Source: WVZH01 sp034430895 (GTDB lineage Bacteria > Chloroflexota > Anaerolineae > Anaerolineales > E44-bin32). Taken from it: DNA of 64,000 nucleotides. The stretch covers positions 1 to 64,000 of the forward strand of contig DAOUDW010000038.1 of NCBI GenBank assembly GCA_034430895.1, read 5' to 3'. The position numbers and the translations under genes were made by a program. The first letter of the stretch is position 1. Every line of letters begins with the position of its first letter. The notes beneath the pieces are model-generated. The model was not told where the DNA came from. It made no database searches and saw only the letters and a program-made list of their open reading frames with translations. Positions 1 through 7,574 of the stretch are shown piece after piece.

Positions 1-299
1 CAGATTACGTCGATGCACTCCTGGTTGGAGAAACCGCCGAGCTGATCGCCCTGAATCCTGAATTCAACTATGGAAAATTCGATCTCGAGAATGGACAATG
101 TTGGATTTATCTCGCTTTGTTGGAAGGGCCGGAGGATCCGTTCCATACCTGCAACGTACCGGTTATCGATCCCCCGCCACCGCCGACGGATACACCGCTT
201 GCCTGCACACCGGAGCTGGATGAAGAAGCCTGTGAACGGGCCGGGGGACATATGAGCGATTCGCTAACGACAGCGCCTTATTGCGTCTGCCCGGAGTAA
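1..299 (+). CDS. C-terminal end of a surface protein (partial)
   Basis: The window opens inside this gene; the reading frame begins at base 3 and ends at TAA 297-299. The visible 98 residues match, almost residue for residue, the C-terminus of the next gene: an SH3b-like stretch (ETAELIALNPEF, then a GQCWIYLALLEGPEDP-type strand), a run of five prolines (DPPPPPT), and a Cys-containing tail with LDEEAC and a final CVCPE. The upstream gene is therefore probably another large secreted protein of the same family in tandem. Its N-terminal domains lie outside the window, so its function cannot be stated. The tail has regularly spaced cysteines that suggest an extracytoplasmic, disulfide-bearing module. 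Confidence 0.85.
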   Translation, partial: DYVDALLVGETAELIALNPEFNYGKFDLENGQCWIYLALLEGPEDPFHTCNVPVIDPPPPPTDTPLACTPELDEEACERAGGHMSDSLTTAPYCVCPE

Positions 300-375
300 T
301 CGCAGGCCTGACTGATAGCTTGAGCGCAAAATGGAATGGTGAATGAACACCTGGCTGGACACAAGGAGTGTAGTA

Positions 376-3003
376 ATGATTATAGGTAAACACATGCAAC
401 GTCGATGGTTCTATATGATCCTGATGACAATAATTCTGGTCGCCGTTCCGATTTCCGCAGAAGCCAGCACCTTCGTGGTCAACACGGTCGACGATCTCGA
501 CGATGGCAACTGCGACGCCGACCACTGTTCCCTGCGAGAGGCCATCGCCGCCGCCAACGCCAATCCTGGCGCGGACACGATCGCCTTCGACATCCCCGGC
601 GCCGGACCGCACGTCATCAAACTGTGCAGCTTACTGCCCAAACTTACCGACGGTGGAACGACGATCGACGCTACGACGGAACCGGACTATGCTGGCGCGC
701 CTGTCGTCACACTGATACCTTCTGCCGATCCCAGCTGCGCCGCCGTGCACCGAGGCATCTGGATTCTTTCCGATGGCAACGTAATCCGCGGCCTGCACAC
801 CATCGGCTTCCTACAACCCAATATTCAGCACGAAGCTGCCATCTACATCGAACAAGGTACTGCGAACCTCATCGAGAACAACCACATTGGCTATGAACCC
901 AGCTGCCCAATTATCAACACACAGTACGGCGTGCGCATCGAACCCGAGGCTGGAAATCAACGCATCATCAAGAATGTTTTCAACTGCAACGGTACGGCCA
1001 TCGATATCTGGGGCGGTAGCCACTTGATCAGGGACAACCTCATCGGCGTCGATCCCTCCGGCACCATAGCCATCCTCAACGGACTTGGCATCTACATCTA
1101 CGAAACCGCCCACGGCTCAACTATCCAGGACAACGTGGTATCGGGCAACATCAGCGCCATGGCTGTGTATTCGGACAACAATAAGATTCTGGGGAACCGC
1201 GTGGGCACGGATTGGTCCACCAACATCGCCATCCCCAATCAGGGCGGAATCCAGGTGAACGGCGATCACAACCGCATCGGTGGTACAAACCCCAACGAAG
1301 CCAACATCATCGCCAACAACACCAGCATCGGGCTCGATCTGTACTGCGGTGCAGAATACAACCAGGTCTATGGCAATATTATCGGCACCGACCTGGGTGG
1401 CAGCGCCGTGATGGGCAACCGGTACGGCATCACCATTATGGGGAACATGAACACCATCGGGGGAATTGACCCGGGGCAAACGAACCGCATTCTCTTCAGC
1501 CATGAATCGGGGATCAGCCTGTACGCGGTCGCACATAAAAACATCATCATGGGGAACGAGATCGCATACGGCCGCACGCAGGGCATTCTGGGCACCAGTT
1601 CGATGGGATTACCCTACTCCAACACCTTCAGCCAGAACAGCATCCATCACCATCGAGCTTTGGGAATCGATTTGGAACCCGCGGGCGTCACGCTGAACGA
1701 TCCCGGAGACGCCGACGTCGGACCCAACACCCTGCTGAACTTCCCCGTGCTCCAATCCGCTAACTTGAACACGGCCGAAGGAGACGCCTGTCCGGGCTGC
1801 ACCGTGGAGGTTTTCATCGCCGATTCGGGGAAAGGCGCCTTCGGAGAAGGCATGACTTTCGTAGGCAGCGGAAATGCCGATGCAAGCGGTCATTTCTCGG
1901 TCGCGTTGAGCGGGGTCGGTTACTGCGATCCGCTTACCGCCACCGCCACCGACGGCGCGGCCAATACCTCCGAATTCGCCAAAAATATCCTAGCCAGCTG
2001 CCTGACGCTTGTCTTCCCCTGGCCTTTGCTTTCCTTACTGGTATTGGTTTTCGCTGGCGTCCTTGGTAACGGACGTAGAGGTCATGCAAAAGGTGCACCA
2101 GCCGGACGATTCGCCGCCGCAGGAGGAGTGGCAGGAGCGGTTTTAGGAGCAGCCCTGCTGACCCTGGGCAGTGCGCTTCCCAACGTGCACCTGGAACTCC
2201 TCCCTCCGGCAGCAGAAGAAGAACAAAGCAATCCGCTTTGCAGTGAACTGCTTCTACCGGACGGATATGCACCGCCAGCCGGCGATGTCTTCGACACCAG
2301 CGAAGATCCGCTGCTTTCCTGGACACCACTCTCAAGACCGGGGGAGGAAGATCTTGCCTGGCAGATCGAACTATTGAGCCCGGATGGCACCACGTTAAAT
2401 CAAACCACGCAGGAAACCAGCCTGACATTCAGCAGTTTCGGTTTTCCTCCACTGCCTGGGGGGACTTTCCGCTGGCGTATCACCGCCCTGCAGGCAGGTC
2501 CTACAGGTGCTCTAGGGGAGGGGATTTGTGCGCCAACCTATTGGATGCCGTTTTCTTTCAAAGGGCTGGAACAAGAGGAGACACCGGAAGATACGCCCAC
2601 CTCGACGCCCACGTCAACCCCCACGCCAACCCCCACAGCAGAGATATCCGCGTGTGTTTACACGGCAAGCGTGAACAGCAATTGTCGTACGAGCGATTAT
2701 GCGGAGTCAGATTACGTTGATGAATTACTCGTTGGAGAAACAGCGCAACTGATTGCACTGAATCCGGATTTCAGCCACGGTTTGTTCGAACTCGATGGAG
2801 GACAATGTTGGATTTGGCTTGGGCTGCTGGACGGCCCTGAAAATCCATACGGAAACTGCGATGTCTCCGTCATCGATCCGCCGCCACCGCCAACGTCAAC
2901 ACCACGAGCATGCACTATGGATTTGGACGAGGAAGCTTGCATCGCAAGCGGCGGCCTATGGTCTGAGGGATTTACGGGTCGTCTTCACTGTATCTGTCCT
3001 TAA
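376..3003 (+). CDS. CSLREA-domain right-handed beta-helix surface protein
   Basis: 875 residues from ATG 376, chosen because AAGGAG (362-367) sits 8 nt upstream; an in-frame ATG at 343 has no such site. A signal peptide (about residues 6-31, ending near AEA) is followed by the CSLREA module (FVVNTVDDLDDG, then CSLREAIAAANANPGADTI). Next come many Asn/Gly-rich repeats (NxIGG, GNxIGTD, NNxI) typical of a right-handed parallel beta-helix, to about residue 470. Two hydrophobic stretches near residues 540-620, a Thr/Pro linker (PTSTPTPTPT) and an SH3b-like plus Cys-rich tail close the protein. The CSLREA family occurs in large secreted proteins of Chloroflexi and other environmental bacteria. The role (adhesion, polysaccharide binding or lyase) is not determined. 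The tail is duplicated in the gene just upstream. Confidence 0.85.
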   Translation: MIIGKHMQRRWFYMILMTIILVAVPISAEASTFVVNTVDDLDDGNCDADHCSLREAIAAANANPGADTIAFDIPGAGPHVIKLCSLLPKLTDGGTTIDATTEPDYAGAPVVTLIPSADPSCAAVHRGIWILSDGNVIRGLHTIGFLQPNIQHEAAIYIEQGTANLIENNHIGYEPSCPIINTQYGVRIEPEAGNQRIIKNVFNCNGTAIDIWGGSHLIRDNLIGVDPSGTIAILNGLGIYIYETAHGSTIQDNVVSGNISAMAVYSDNNKILGNRVGTDWSTNIAIPNQGGIQVNGDHNRIGGTNPNEANIIANNTSIGLDLYCGAEYNQVYGNIIGTDLGGSAVMGNRYGITIMGNMNTIGGIDPGQTNRILFSHESGISLYAVAHKNIIMGNEIAYGRTQGILGTSSMGLPYSNTFSQNSIHHHRALGIDLEPAGVTLNDPGDADVGPNTLLNFPVLQSANLNTAEGDACPGCTVEVFIADSGKGAFGEGMTFVGSGNADASGHFSVALSGVGYCDPLTATATDGAANTSEFAKNILASCLTLVFPWPLLSLLVLVFAGVLGNGRRGHAKGAPAGRFAAAGGVAGAVLGAALLTLGSALPNVHLELLPPAAEEEQSNPLCSELLLPDGYAPPAGDVFDTSEDPLLSWTPLSRPGEEDLAWQIELLSPDGTTLNQTTQETSLTFSSFGFPPLPGGTFRWRITALQAGPTGALGEGICAPTYWMPFSFKGLEQEETPEDTPTSTPTSTPTPTPTAEISACVYTASVNSNCRTSDYAESDYVDELLVGETAQLIALNPDFSHGLFELDGGQCWIWLGLLDGPENPYGNCDVSVIDPPPPPTSTPRACTMDLDEEACIASGGLWSEGFTGRLHCICP

Positions 3004-3023
3004 TATGCAGGTTCGTCCGGGAG

Positions 3024-3173
3024 GCTGAAACATGAATGTGGCTTGTGCGCCGCGAGCTACTTGTCGAAATTGCCAGCTCACTGTAGCATCCTGATACCAA
3101 CCGCCTGCCATTGACAAACCATTTCATGGCCGGTATACGGAGAAGAAGATATCAAAACGAAGGAGACACCAAG
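3024..3173 (+). repeat. Duplicated 5' leader, copy A
   Basis: The 150 nt before the first NBR1-Ig lipoprotein gene resemble the 149 nt before the second (4507-4655). Exact shared blocks include the octamer at 3024-3031, the 21-mer at 3076-3096 and the 20-mer at 3131-3150. The tandem duplication therefore carried its regulatory region. A sigma70-like promoter lies inside copy A. Confidence 0.75.
3111..3139 (+). promoter_or_regulatory. Candidate promoter of first NBR1-Ig lipoprotein gene
   Basis: TTGACA at 3111-3116, 17-nt spacer, TATACG at 3134-3139, 34 nt before the start codon. The -10 block is conserved in the second copy (4616-4621) but the -35 is not, so the two copies may differ in strength. 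Confidence 0.5.
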
Positions 3174-4319
3174 ATGAACCTTCCAACTCGAAAGAAAACA
3201 ACAGCACTCGTCTTACTGCTTTCTACAAGCATAATCCTTTCGGCATGTAATTTTCCCGGCACGGGCGCCACATCGGATTTGTTCGCCACCTCCGCGGCGC
3301 AAACCGTATCCGCCCGTCTCACCCAACCGGCAGGACCCGGCACGGACGGGACAACGCCGCCCGAACCGCCGCAGATCGCTACAACAGAAGCGCCGACGAC
3401 GGAGGAACCGCCTACGCCGACCGTAACGCTGACCCCCACGATCACCCAAACCACCATACCCTGCGATCGCGTCGCCTTCGTCTCGGACGTCACCATCCCC
3501 GACGGTGAGGAACTGGATCCCAATGAGAGCTTCACCAAAACCTGGCGCCTGAAAAATGACGGCTCCTGCACCTGGACCTCCAGCTATGCACTCATTTTCG
3601 ACAGCGGTGATTCAATGGACGGGCCCGCCTCCAAACAGCTCACCAGTGGCACTGTAGCACCCGGCGCAACCATGGATATCTCCGTCAATCTGACGGCACC
3701 AAGTTCGCCAGGGACCTACAAAGGCTACTGGAAACTTCGCAACGGATCGGGAGTGAACTTCGGCATCGGCACAGACGGCACCAATCCGTTCTGGGTCGAA
3801 ATCGAAGTTGTACCCAACACGACCACGATTACCATTCCGATGCAAGCCGGTGAAAGCGGACAAGCGACTTCTACTGGCTCAACTGGGTTTGGAAAATATG
3901 TAGGCGACAGCCATTTAGATACTTCCACGCAAGCCTTCGTCAGCTTCGATATCAGTGCGATACCATCTGACGCCATCATCACCAAGGTTACAACGAAGAT
4001 TAGCAACTACAATAAAACCGGAGATCCGTTTGGTGATCTGGGCGCACTGTTCATCTTCAAGGATGATTTTGGCGGCTTGGATGCTTCCGACTTCGTCGGC
4101 AGCACGCCATCATCCGGCCGGCTGATTTCCTGGAATTCCTCGTCGAGTTTGGGGAACGTCATCTCAGATGAAGACATGGTCAATGCACTGCAAACCAAAG
4201 TGGGCAGTAGTCGCTTTAAAGTCCGATTCCAATTCTCCAATGACACAAACGGTGATCATGGTGCCGACTATCTGGAATTGGTCTCGTTCGTGATCAAGGT
4301 AACGTACTACACACCATAA
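3174..4319 (+). CDS. NBR1-Ig-like domain lipoprotein, copy A
   Basis: 381 residues from ATG 3174, 8 nt after AGGAG; this start gives exactly the same length as the paralogue downstream. It has a lipoprotein signal peptide with lipobox LSAC (Cys about 25), then a low-complexity Thr/Pro/Glu linker (about 50-100). The Ig-like domain resembles the central domain of NBR1 (about 103-222; FTKTWRLKNDGSCTWTSSY and SPGTYKGYWKLRNGSG are hallmark stretches). A C-terminal beta-sandwich (about 230-381) resembles carbohydrate- or surface-binding modules. In bacteria the NBR1-type Ig module is found on secreted envelope proteins; no enzyme motif is present. It probably acts as a membrane-anchored binding or display protein. 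It is near-identical to copy B through the Ig domain and diverges in the C-terminal domain. Confidence 0.85.
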   Translation: MNLPTRKKTTALVLLLSTSIILSACNFPGTGATSDLFATSAAQTVSARLTQPAGPGTDGTTPPEPPQIATTEAPTTEEPPTPTVTLTPTITQTTIPCDRVAFVSDVTIPDGEELDPNESFTKTWRLKNDGSCTWTSSYALIFDSGDSMDGPASKQLTSGTVAPGATMDISVNLTAPSSPGTYKGYWKLRNGSGVNFGIGTDGTNPFWVEIEVVPNTTTITIPMQAGESGQATSTGSTGFGKYVGDSHLDTSTQAFVSFDISAIPSDAIITKVTTKISNYNKTGDPFGDLGALFIFKDDFGGLDASDFVGSTPSSGRLISWNSSSSLGNVISDEDMVNALQTKVGSSRFKVRFQFSNDTNGDHGADYLELVSFVIKVTYYTP

Positions 4320-4334
4320 GCGCGTTGCATCAAG

Positions 4335-4373
4335 AAAAAATCCCCGCCAATCCAATTCTCGGCGGGGATTTTT
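4335..4373 (+). terminator. Rho-independent terminator after copy A
   Basis: A 13-bp perfect stem (4336-4348 with 4361-4373; core TCCCCGCC/GGCGGGGA) ends in TTTTT. Flanking A and T runs could let it work on both strands. The rest of the 336-nt gap to the next gene holds only the duplicated leader (4507-4655); I see nothing else in 4374-4506. Confidence 0.85.
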
Positions 4374-4506
4374 ACATACCGCCCAAGTTATTGCTTGCCG
4401 ACTTGCAGGCCATACCCTGGCGATCCACTTACCCGCATTGCTGCAGACAGTGCTGCCACCACAATCATCCCCCTATATGCCGATAAGATTATTGATCGGC
4501 GGTTAA

Positions 4507-4655
4507 GCTGAAACGGAGTGTGACCTATGCGTAATGGGCCACTTGTCAAAATCGGCGGCTCACTGTAGCATCCTGATACTAACTACCGGCCTGGAATTAT
4601 CAATTCCACGTCCGGTATACGGAGAAGAAGATTTCAATATGAAGGAGACTAGGAA
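4507..4655 (+). repeat. Duplicated 5' leader, copy B
   Basis: Counterpart of 3024-3173. It shares the octamer at 4507-4514, the 21-mer at 4558-4578 and the 20-mer at 4613-4632 that contains the TATACG -10-like block. AAGGAG at 4642-4647 precedes the start codon. Confidence 0.75.
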
Positions 4656-5801
4656 ATGAGCCTTCTAACTCGAAGAAAAACGTCAACTCTCGTCATAATC
4701 CTTTCGGCCGGTCTGATCCTTTCGGCATGCAATTTCCCCGGTATGGGTGCCACGCCGGATCTGTTCGCCACCTCCGCGGCGCAAACCGTATCCGCCCGTC
4801 TCACCCAACCGGCAGGACCCGGCACGGACGGGACAACGCCGCCCGAACCGCCGCAGATCGCTACAACAGAAGCGCCGCCGACGGAGGAACCGCCTACGCC
4901 GACCGTAACGCTGACCCCCACGATCACCCAAACCACCATACCCTGCGATCGCGTCGCCTTCGTTACGGACGTCACCATCCCCGACGGGGAGGAACTGCAG
5001 CCCAACGAGAGCTTCACCAAAACCTGGCGCCTGAAAAATGACGGCTCCTGCACCTGGACCTCCAGCTATGCGCTCATTTTCGACAGCGGTGATTCAATGG
5101 GCGGGCCCGCCTCCAAACAGCTCACCAGTGGCACTGTGGCGCCCGGCGCAAACATTGATATCTCCGTCAATCTTACGGCACCAAGTTCGCCAGGGACCTA
5201 CAAAGGCTACTGGAAACTGCGCAACGGATCGGGAGTGAACTTCGGCATCGGCACAGGCGGCACCAATCCCTTCTGGGTCGAGATCGAAGTCGCGCCCAAT
5301 ACGACCACGAAATCAATCCCCTTCGTCTCTGGTGAAAGCGGACAGGTTACGAAAAGCGGTCTTGTACTTGGCAACGTAATCGCGGGAGACAACGTAGTAG
5401 ACAATGTCTCACAAGCTTTCCTGAGCTTCAATATCAACGGGATCCCGGCGGATGCCGTGGTCACGAAAGTCGTCATCGATCTGAGCGATTTCTCCGTAGA
5501 CGGGACACCTTTCTCGGTTTTAGGGTCACTCTTCATCTTCAAGGATGACTATGGCGGTTTGGACCCCTCTGACTTCGTCGGCAGCACACCAGCATCCGGT
5601 CGACTCATCTCCTGGAGTTCGACTTCGAGCCTGGGAAACCCTGTCTCGGATCAAGATATGCTAAATGTCCTCCAGACCAAAGTGGGATCGAGTCGCTTCA
5701 AGTTACGTTTGCAGTTCAACAAGCAAACCGACAATGACCATGGAGGCGATTACATAACCTGGGGCACACCAACTATCGAAGTAACCTACTACGTGCCCTA
5801 G
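4656..5801 (+). CDS. NBR1-Ig-like domain lipoprotein, copy B
   Basis: 381 residues, the same architecture as copy A: signal peptide with lipobox LSAC, Thr/Pro linker, NBR1-type Ig domain and C-terminal beta-sandwich. The linker and Ig domain are almost unchanged between copies (DNA as well as protein), which points to a recent tandem duplication or gene conversion. From about residue 230 the copies diverge strongly (copy A TITIPMQAGESGQ; copy B TKSIPFVSGESGQ) and then partly converge again at FKDDYGGLDPSDFVGSTP. The pattern suggests a constant anchor with a diversifying outer domain. No catalytic residues are visible. It is likely a cell-surface binding or structural lipoprotein. Confidence 0.85.
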   Translation: MSLLTRRKTSTLVIILSAGLILSACNFPGMGATPDLFATSAAQTVSARLTQPAGPGTDGTTPPEPPQIATTEAPPTEEPPTPTVTLTPTITQTTIPCDRVAFVTDVTIPDGEELQPNESFTKTWRLKNDGSCTWTSSYALIFDSGDSMGGPASKQLTSGTVAPGANIDISVNLTAPSSPGTYKGYWKLRNGSGVNFGIGTGGTNPFWVEIEVAPNTTTKSIPFVSGESGQVTKSGLVLGNVIAGDNVVDNVSQAFLSFNINGIPADAVVTKVVIDLSDFSVDGTPFSVLGSLFIFKDDYGGLDPSDFVGSTPASGRLISWSSTSSLGNPVSDQDMLNVLQTKVGSSRFKLRLQFNKQTDNDHGGDYITWGTPTIEVTYYVP

Positions 5802-5828
5802 AAACACTTCGATTCATTACACGTAAAA

Positions 5829-5859
5829 ATCCCCGCGAGGAATGCCAACTCGCGGGGAT
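5829..5859. terminator. Hairpin after copy B, probable terminator
   Basis: 10-bp perfect stem (5829-5838 with 5850-5859, core TCCCCGCGA) just after the stop codon. It has an A run on its 5' side and only a weak T run on its 3' side, so plus-strand termination may be partial. Confidence 0.6.
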
Positions 5860-5917
5860 ACGCGTTTCCATTCGAAGATATCGTTATGTGCATTTTCAAT
5901 GATTCTGCTGGAATCAA

Positions 5918-5947
5918 TTGGCAGATTTAAAGAACGCGTGATAGATT
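5918..5947 (+). promoter_or_regulatory. Extended -10 promoter, likely leaderless transcript
   Basis: TTGGCA (5918-5923), 18-nt spacer, TGA plus TAGATT (5939-5947). The expected transcription start falls on or next to the ATG at 5954, and no ribosome-binding site is visible, so the mRNA is probably leaderless. Confidence 0.55.
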
Positions 5948-5953
5948 CAGGAT

Positions 5954-7498
5954 ATGCTTGCAAATGTTTTGGTGGTTGAAGCAACCAAAGAATTTGGGTC
6001 CTTGATCCACAACACACTCGAAGAGACCGGGCAGTATCAAGTTGAACTGGCGATGAACGCTGCCGAGGCGATCGAGATCGGAGAACAGGGCGGTCTGCAG
6101 CTGCTGATCATCGATTTCGATCTTCCCGACCTCGATGCGCCGACCTGCATTCAACGCATCCAAAGCGCCAATCCGGGACTCGCACTTATCGCCATTCCCC
6201 CAAACAACAATCCAAACGACCCCGTGCTGTCAGGTCTTCCCATCAGCGCCTTACTCACTAAACCTTTTTACCTTCCCGAACTCAACAGGATCGTCTCAGA
6301 AGCGATTGATCAGCCAACCAATGTCGAAAGCAGCATACAAACCGAGGATTTTAATCCGCAGGAAGAAGCGCTCACCTGGGTCTCAGGTACACCAGCCTCT
6401 TGGGCAAACGATACCCATGAAGCCTCCCAATACCTAACCCGGATTTGTCATGACATATCCGCCGAGGCTTTGATCCTTTTATACCTCGGCCGACCATGGG
6501 CACAAGCTGGAGAGATAACGCCATCTCAAGCAGAAGAAGCTGCCACCAAGATCAATGAAATCGGTGTTGGTGATGGCACGCGTGGCGCCATCACAACCGT
6601 CACCCATATACCAGGTATGCAACTCGATTGCACACTTTACGCCAATGGCTTGCTTCAAGACTGGATCTTGGCAATGATCTATCCGTCAGGTACCTCGTTC
6701 AGCGTGATTCGGCGCCAGGCACAGCATGCCGCGGATAGGCTCAGAGACTTCGACTCGGAAATCTACGACGAAGAACCCCTTTCCGAAACGGACTCTGTTT
6801 CCGAAACCGCTCCCATCACGCCTCCATTCCAGGCGTATGATTCACCCGATTCCTACACGGATGCGGAGCCAGAGATTCAAGAGATGCCTTTTTTAGACGG
6901 TCTCGACTTACCGCCTCCGGAACCTGAGGACGCAGCTGCTCACACCCCTGTAGAACAACCCAAAATTGTTGAGACACCTGCCGCTATTCCGGGTGACTGG
7001 GTGCCCGATAAGCCCAAACCCGAATCCCATCTGCCCTTTCTCCAAGAACGCACACCTTCACCGGCGGAACCAGCATCACCCGCCCAGGAGCACGTCCCGC
7101 TACCCGATGCGGAATACTATTTACCTGTCACTGCAGTCCTGGTGCCTCGATTCCCGGAACAGCAATTGGTCGGTGCTCTGGCCGACAATGTACACGAATG
7201 GGTTGTTCGACTCTGTTTGGCATGGGATTGGCGTGCGGATGAGGTAGTCATCGAACCCGAATACCTCTGCCTAACCATGAACATTTCTCCAGAGACTGCG
7301 CCGTCAATCGCCATCGAGCGACTTCGGGATGATCTTTCACAACGCATACTGAGTGCCTTCCCGGAATTTGTCGAAAACCTTCCCTCCAGACGGTTTTGGG
7401 CCCGCAGTTACCTTTTAATCACCGGCGGACCACCACCTGTCGAACGAGTGCAAGCCTTCGTGCAAGGCACACGCAAGGGCCAGGGAATTGAAATCTAA
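5954..7498 (+). CDS. Response regulator fused to Roadblock-like and inactive IS200/Y1-transposase-like domains
   Basis: 514 residues. Residues 1-118 are a CheY-like receiver: Asp54 in LIIDFD is the predicted phospho-acceptor and Lys103 in LLTKPF the switch lysine, but the N-terminal acidic pair is reduced to V-E-A. Residues about 140-260 look like a Roadblock/LC7-type fold (inference from pattern). A Pro/Glu-rich acidic linker follows (about 265-385). Residues about 387-512 follow the IS200 Y1-transposase pattern strand by strand (LPVTAVLVPRF; RRFWARSYLLITGG). However, the HUH metal-binding motif is Tyr437-Leu-Cys439 and the position of the nucleophilic Tyr is Phe502, so it cannot cleave DNA by the Y1 mechanism. 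It is probably a domesticated nucleic-acid-binding or dimerisation module in a signalling protein. It is followed at 76 nt by polA, which has its own promoter. Confidence 0.75.
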   Translation: MLANVLVVEATKEFGSLIHNTLEETGQYQVELAMNAAEAIEIGEQGGLQLLIIDFDLPDLDAPTCIQRIQSANPGLALIAIPPNNNPNDPVLSGLPISALLTKPFYLPELNRIVSEAIDQPTNVESSIQTEDFNPQEEALTWVSGTPASWANDTHEASQYLTRICHDISAEALILLYLGRPWAQAGEITPSQAEEAATKINEIGVGDGTRGAITTVTHIPGMQLDCTLYANGLLQDWILAMIYPSGTSFSVIRRQAQHAADRLRDFDSEIYDEEPLSETDSVSETAPITPPFQAYDSPDSYTDAEPEIQEMPFLDGLDLPPPEPEDAAAHTPVEQPKIVETPAAIPGDWVPDKPKPESHLPFLQERTPSPAEPASPAQEHVPLPDAEYYLPVTAVLVPRFPEQQLVGALADNVHEWVVRLCLAWDWRADEVVIEPEYLCLTMNISPETAPSIAIERLRDDLSQRILSAFPEFVENLPSRRFWARSYLLITGGPPPVERVQAFVQGTRKGQGIEI

Positions 7499-7528
7499 TC
7501 ATCGATTTTCCCAACACTTCACACCTGG

Positions 7529-7537
7529 TGCTACAAT
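7529..7537 (+). promoter_or_regulatory. Extended -10 promoter of polA
   Basis: TGC followed by TACAAT (7532-7537), 37 nt before the polA start codon; no clear -35. AGGGAG at 7561-7566 is the ribosome-binding site. Confidence 0.45.
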
Positions 7538-7574
7538 TTAATACCTCACCGATTAATCCAAGGGAGTGTCCAGA

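Noticed and set aside
2581..2640. Tandem DNA repeat (ACG/CCC-rich)
   Set aside because: It is the Thr/Pro linker of the CSLREA protein; codon repeats of a low-complexity linker, not an independent repeat element.
7112..7498. Active IS200/IS605 insertion sequence
   Set aside because: The Y1-like region is fused in frame to a receiver protein, lacks HUH and catalytic Tyr, and no terminal hairpins or accessory gene flank it.
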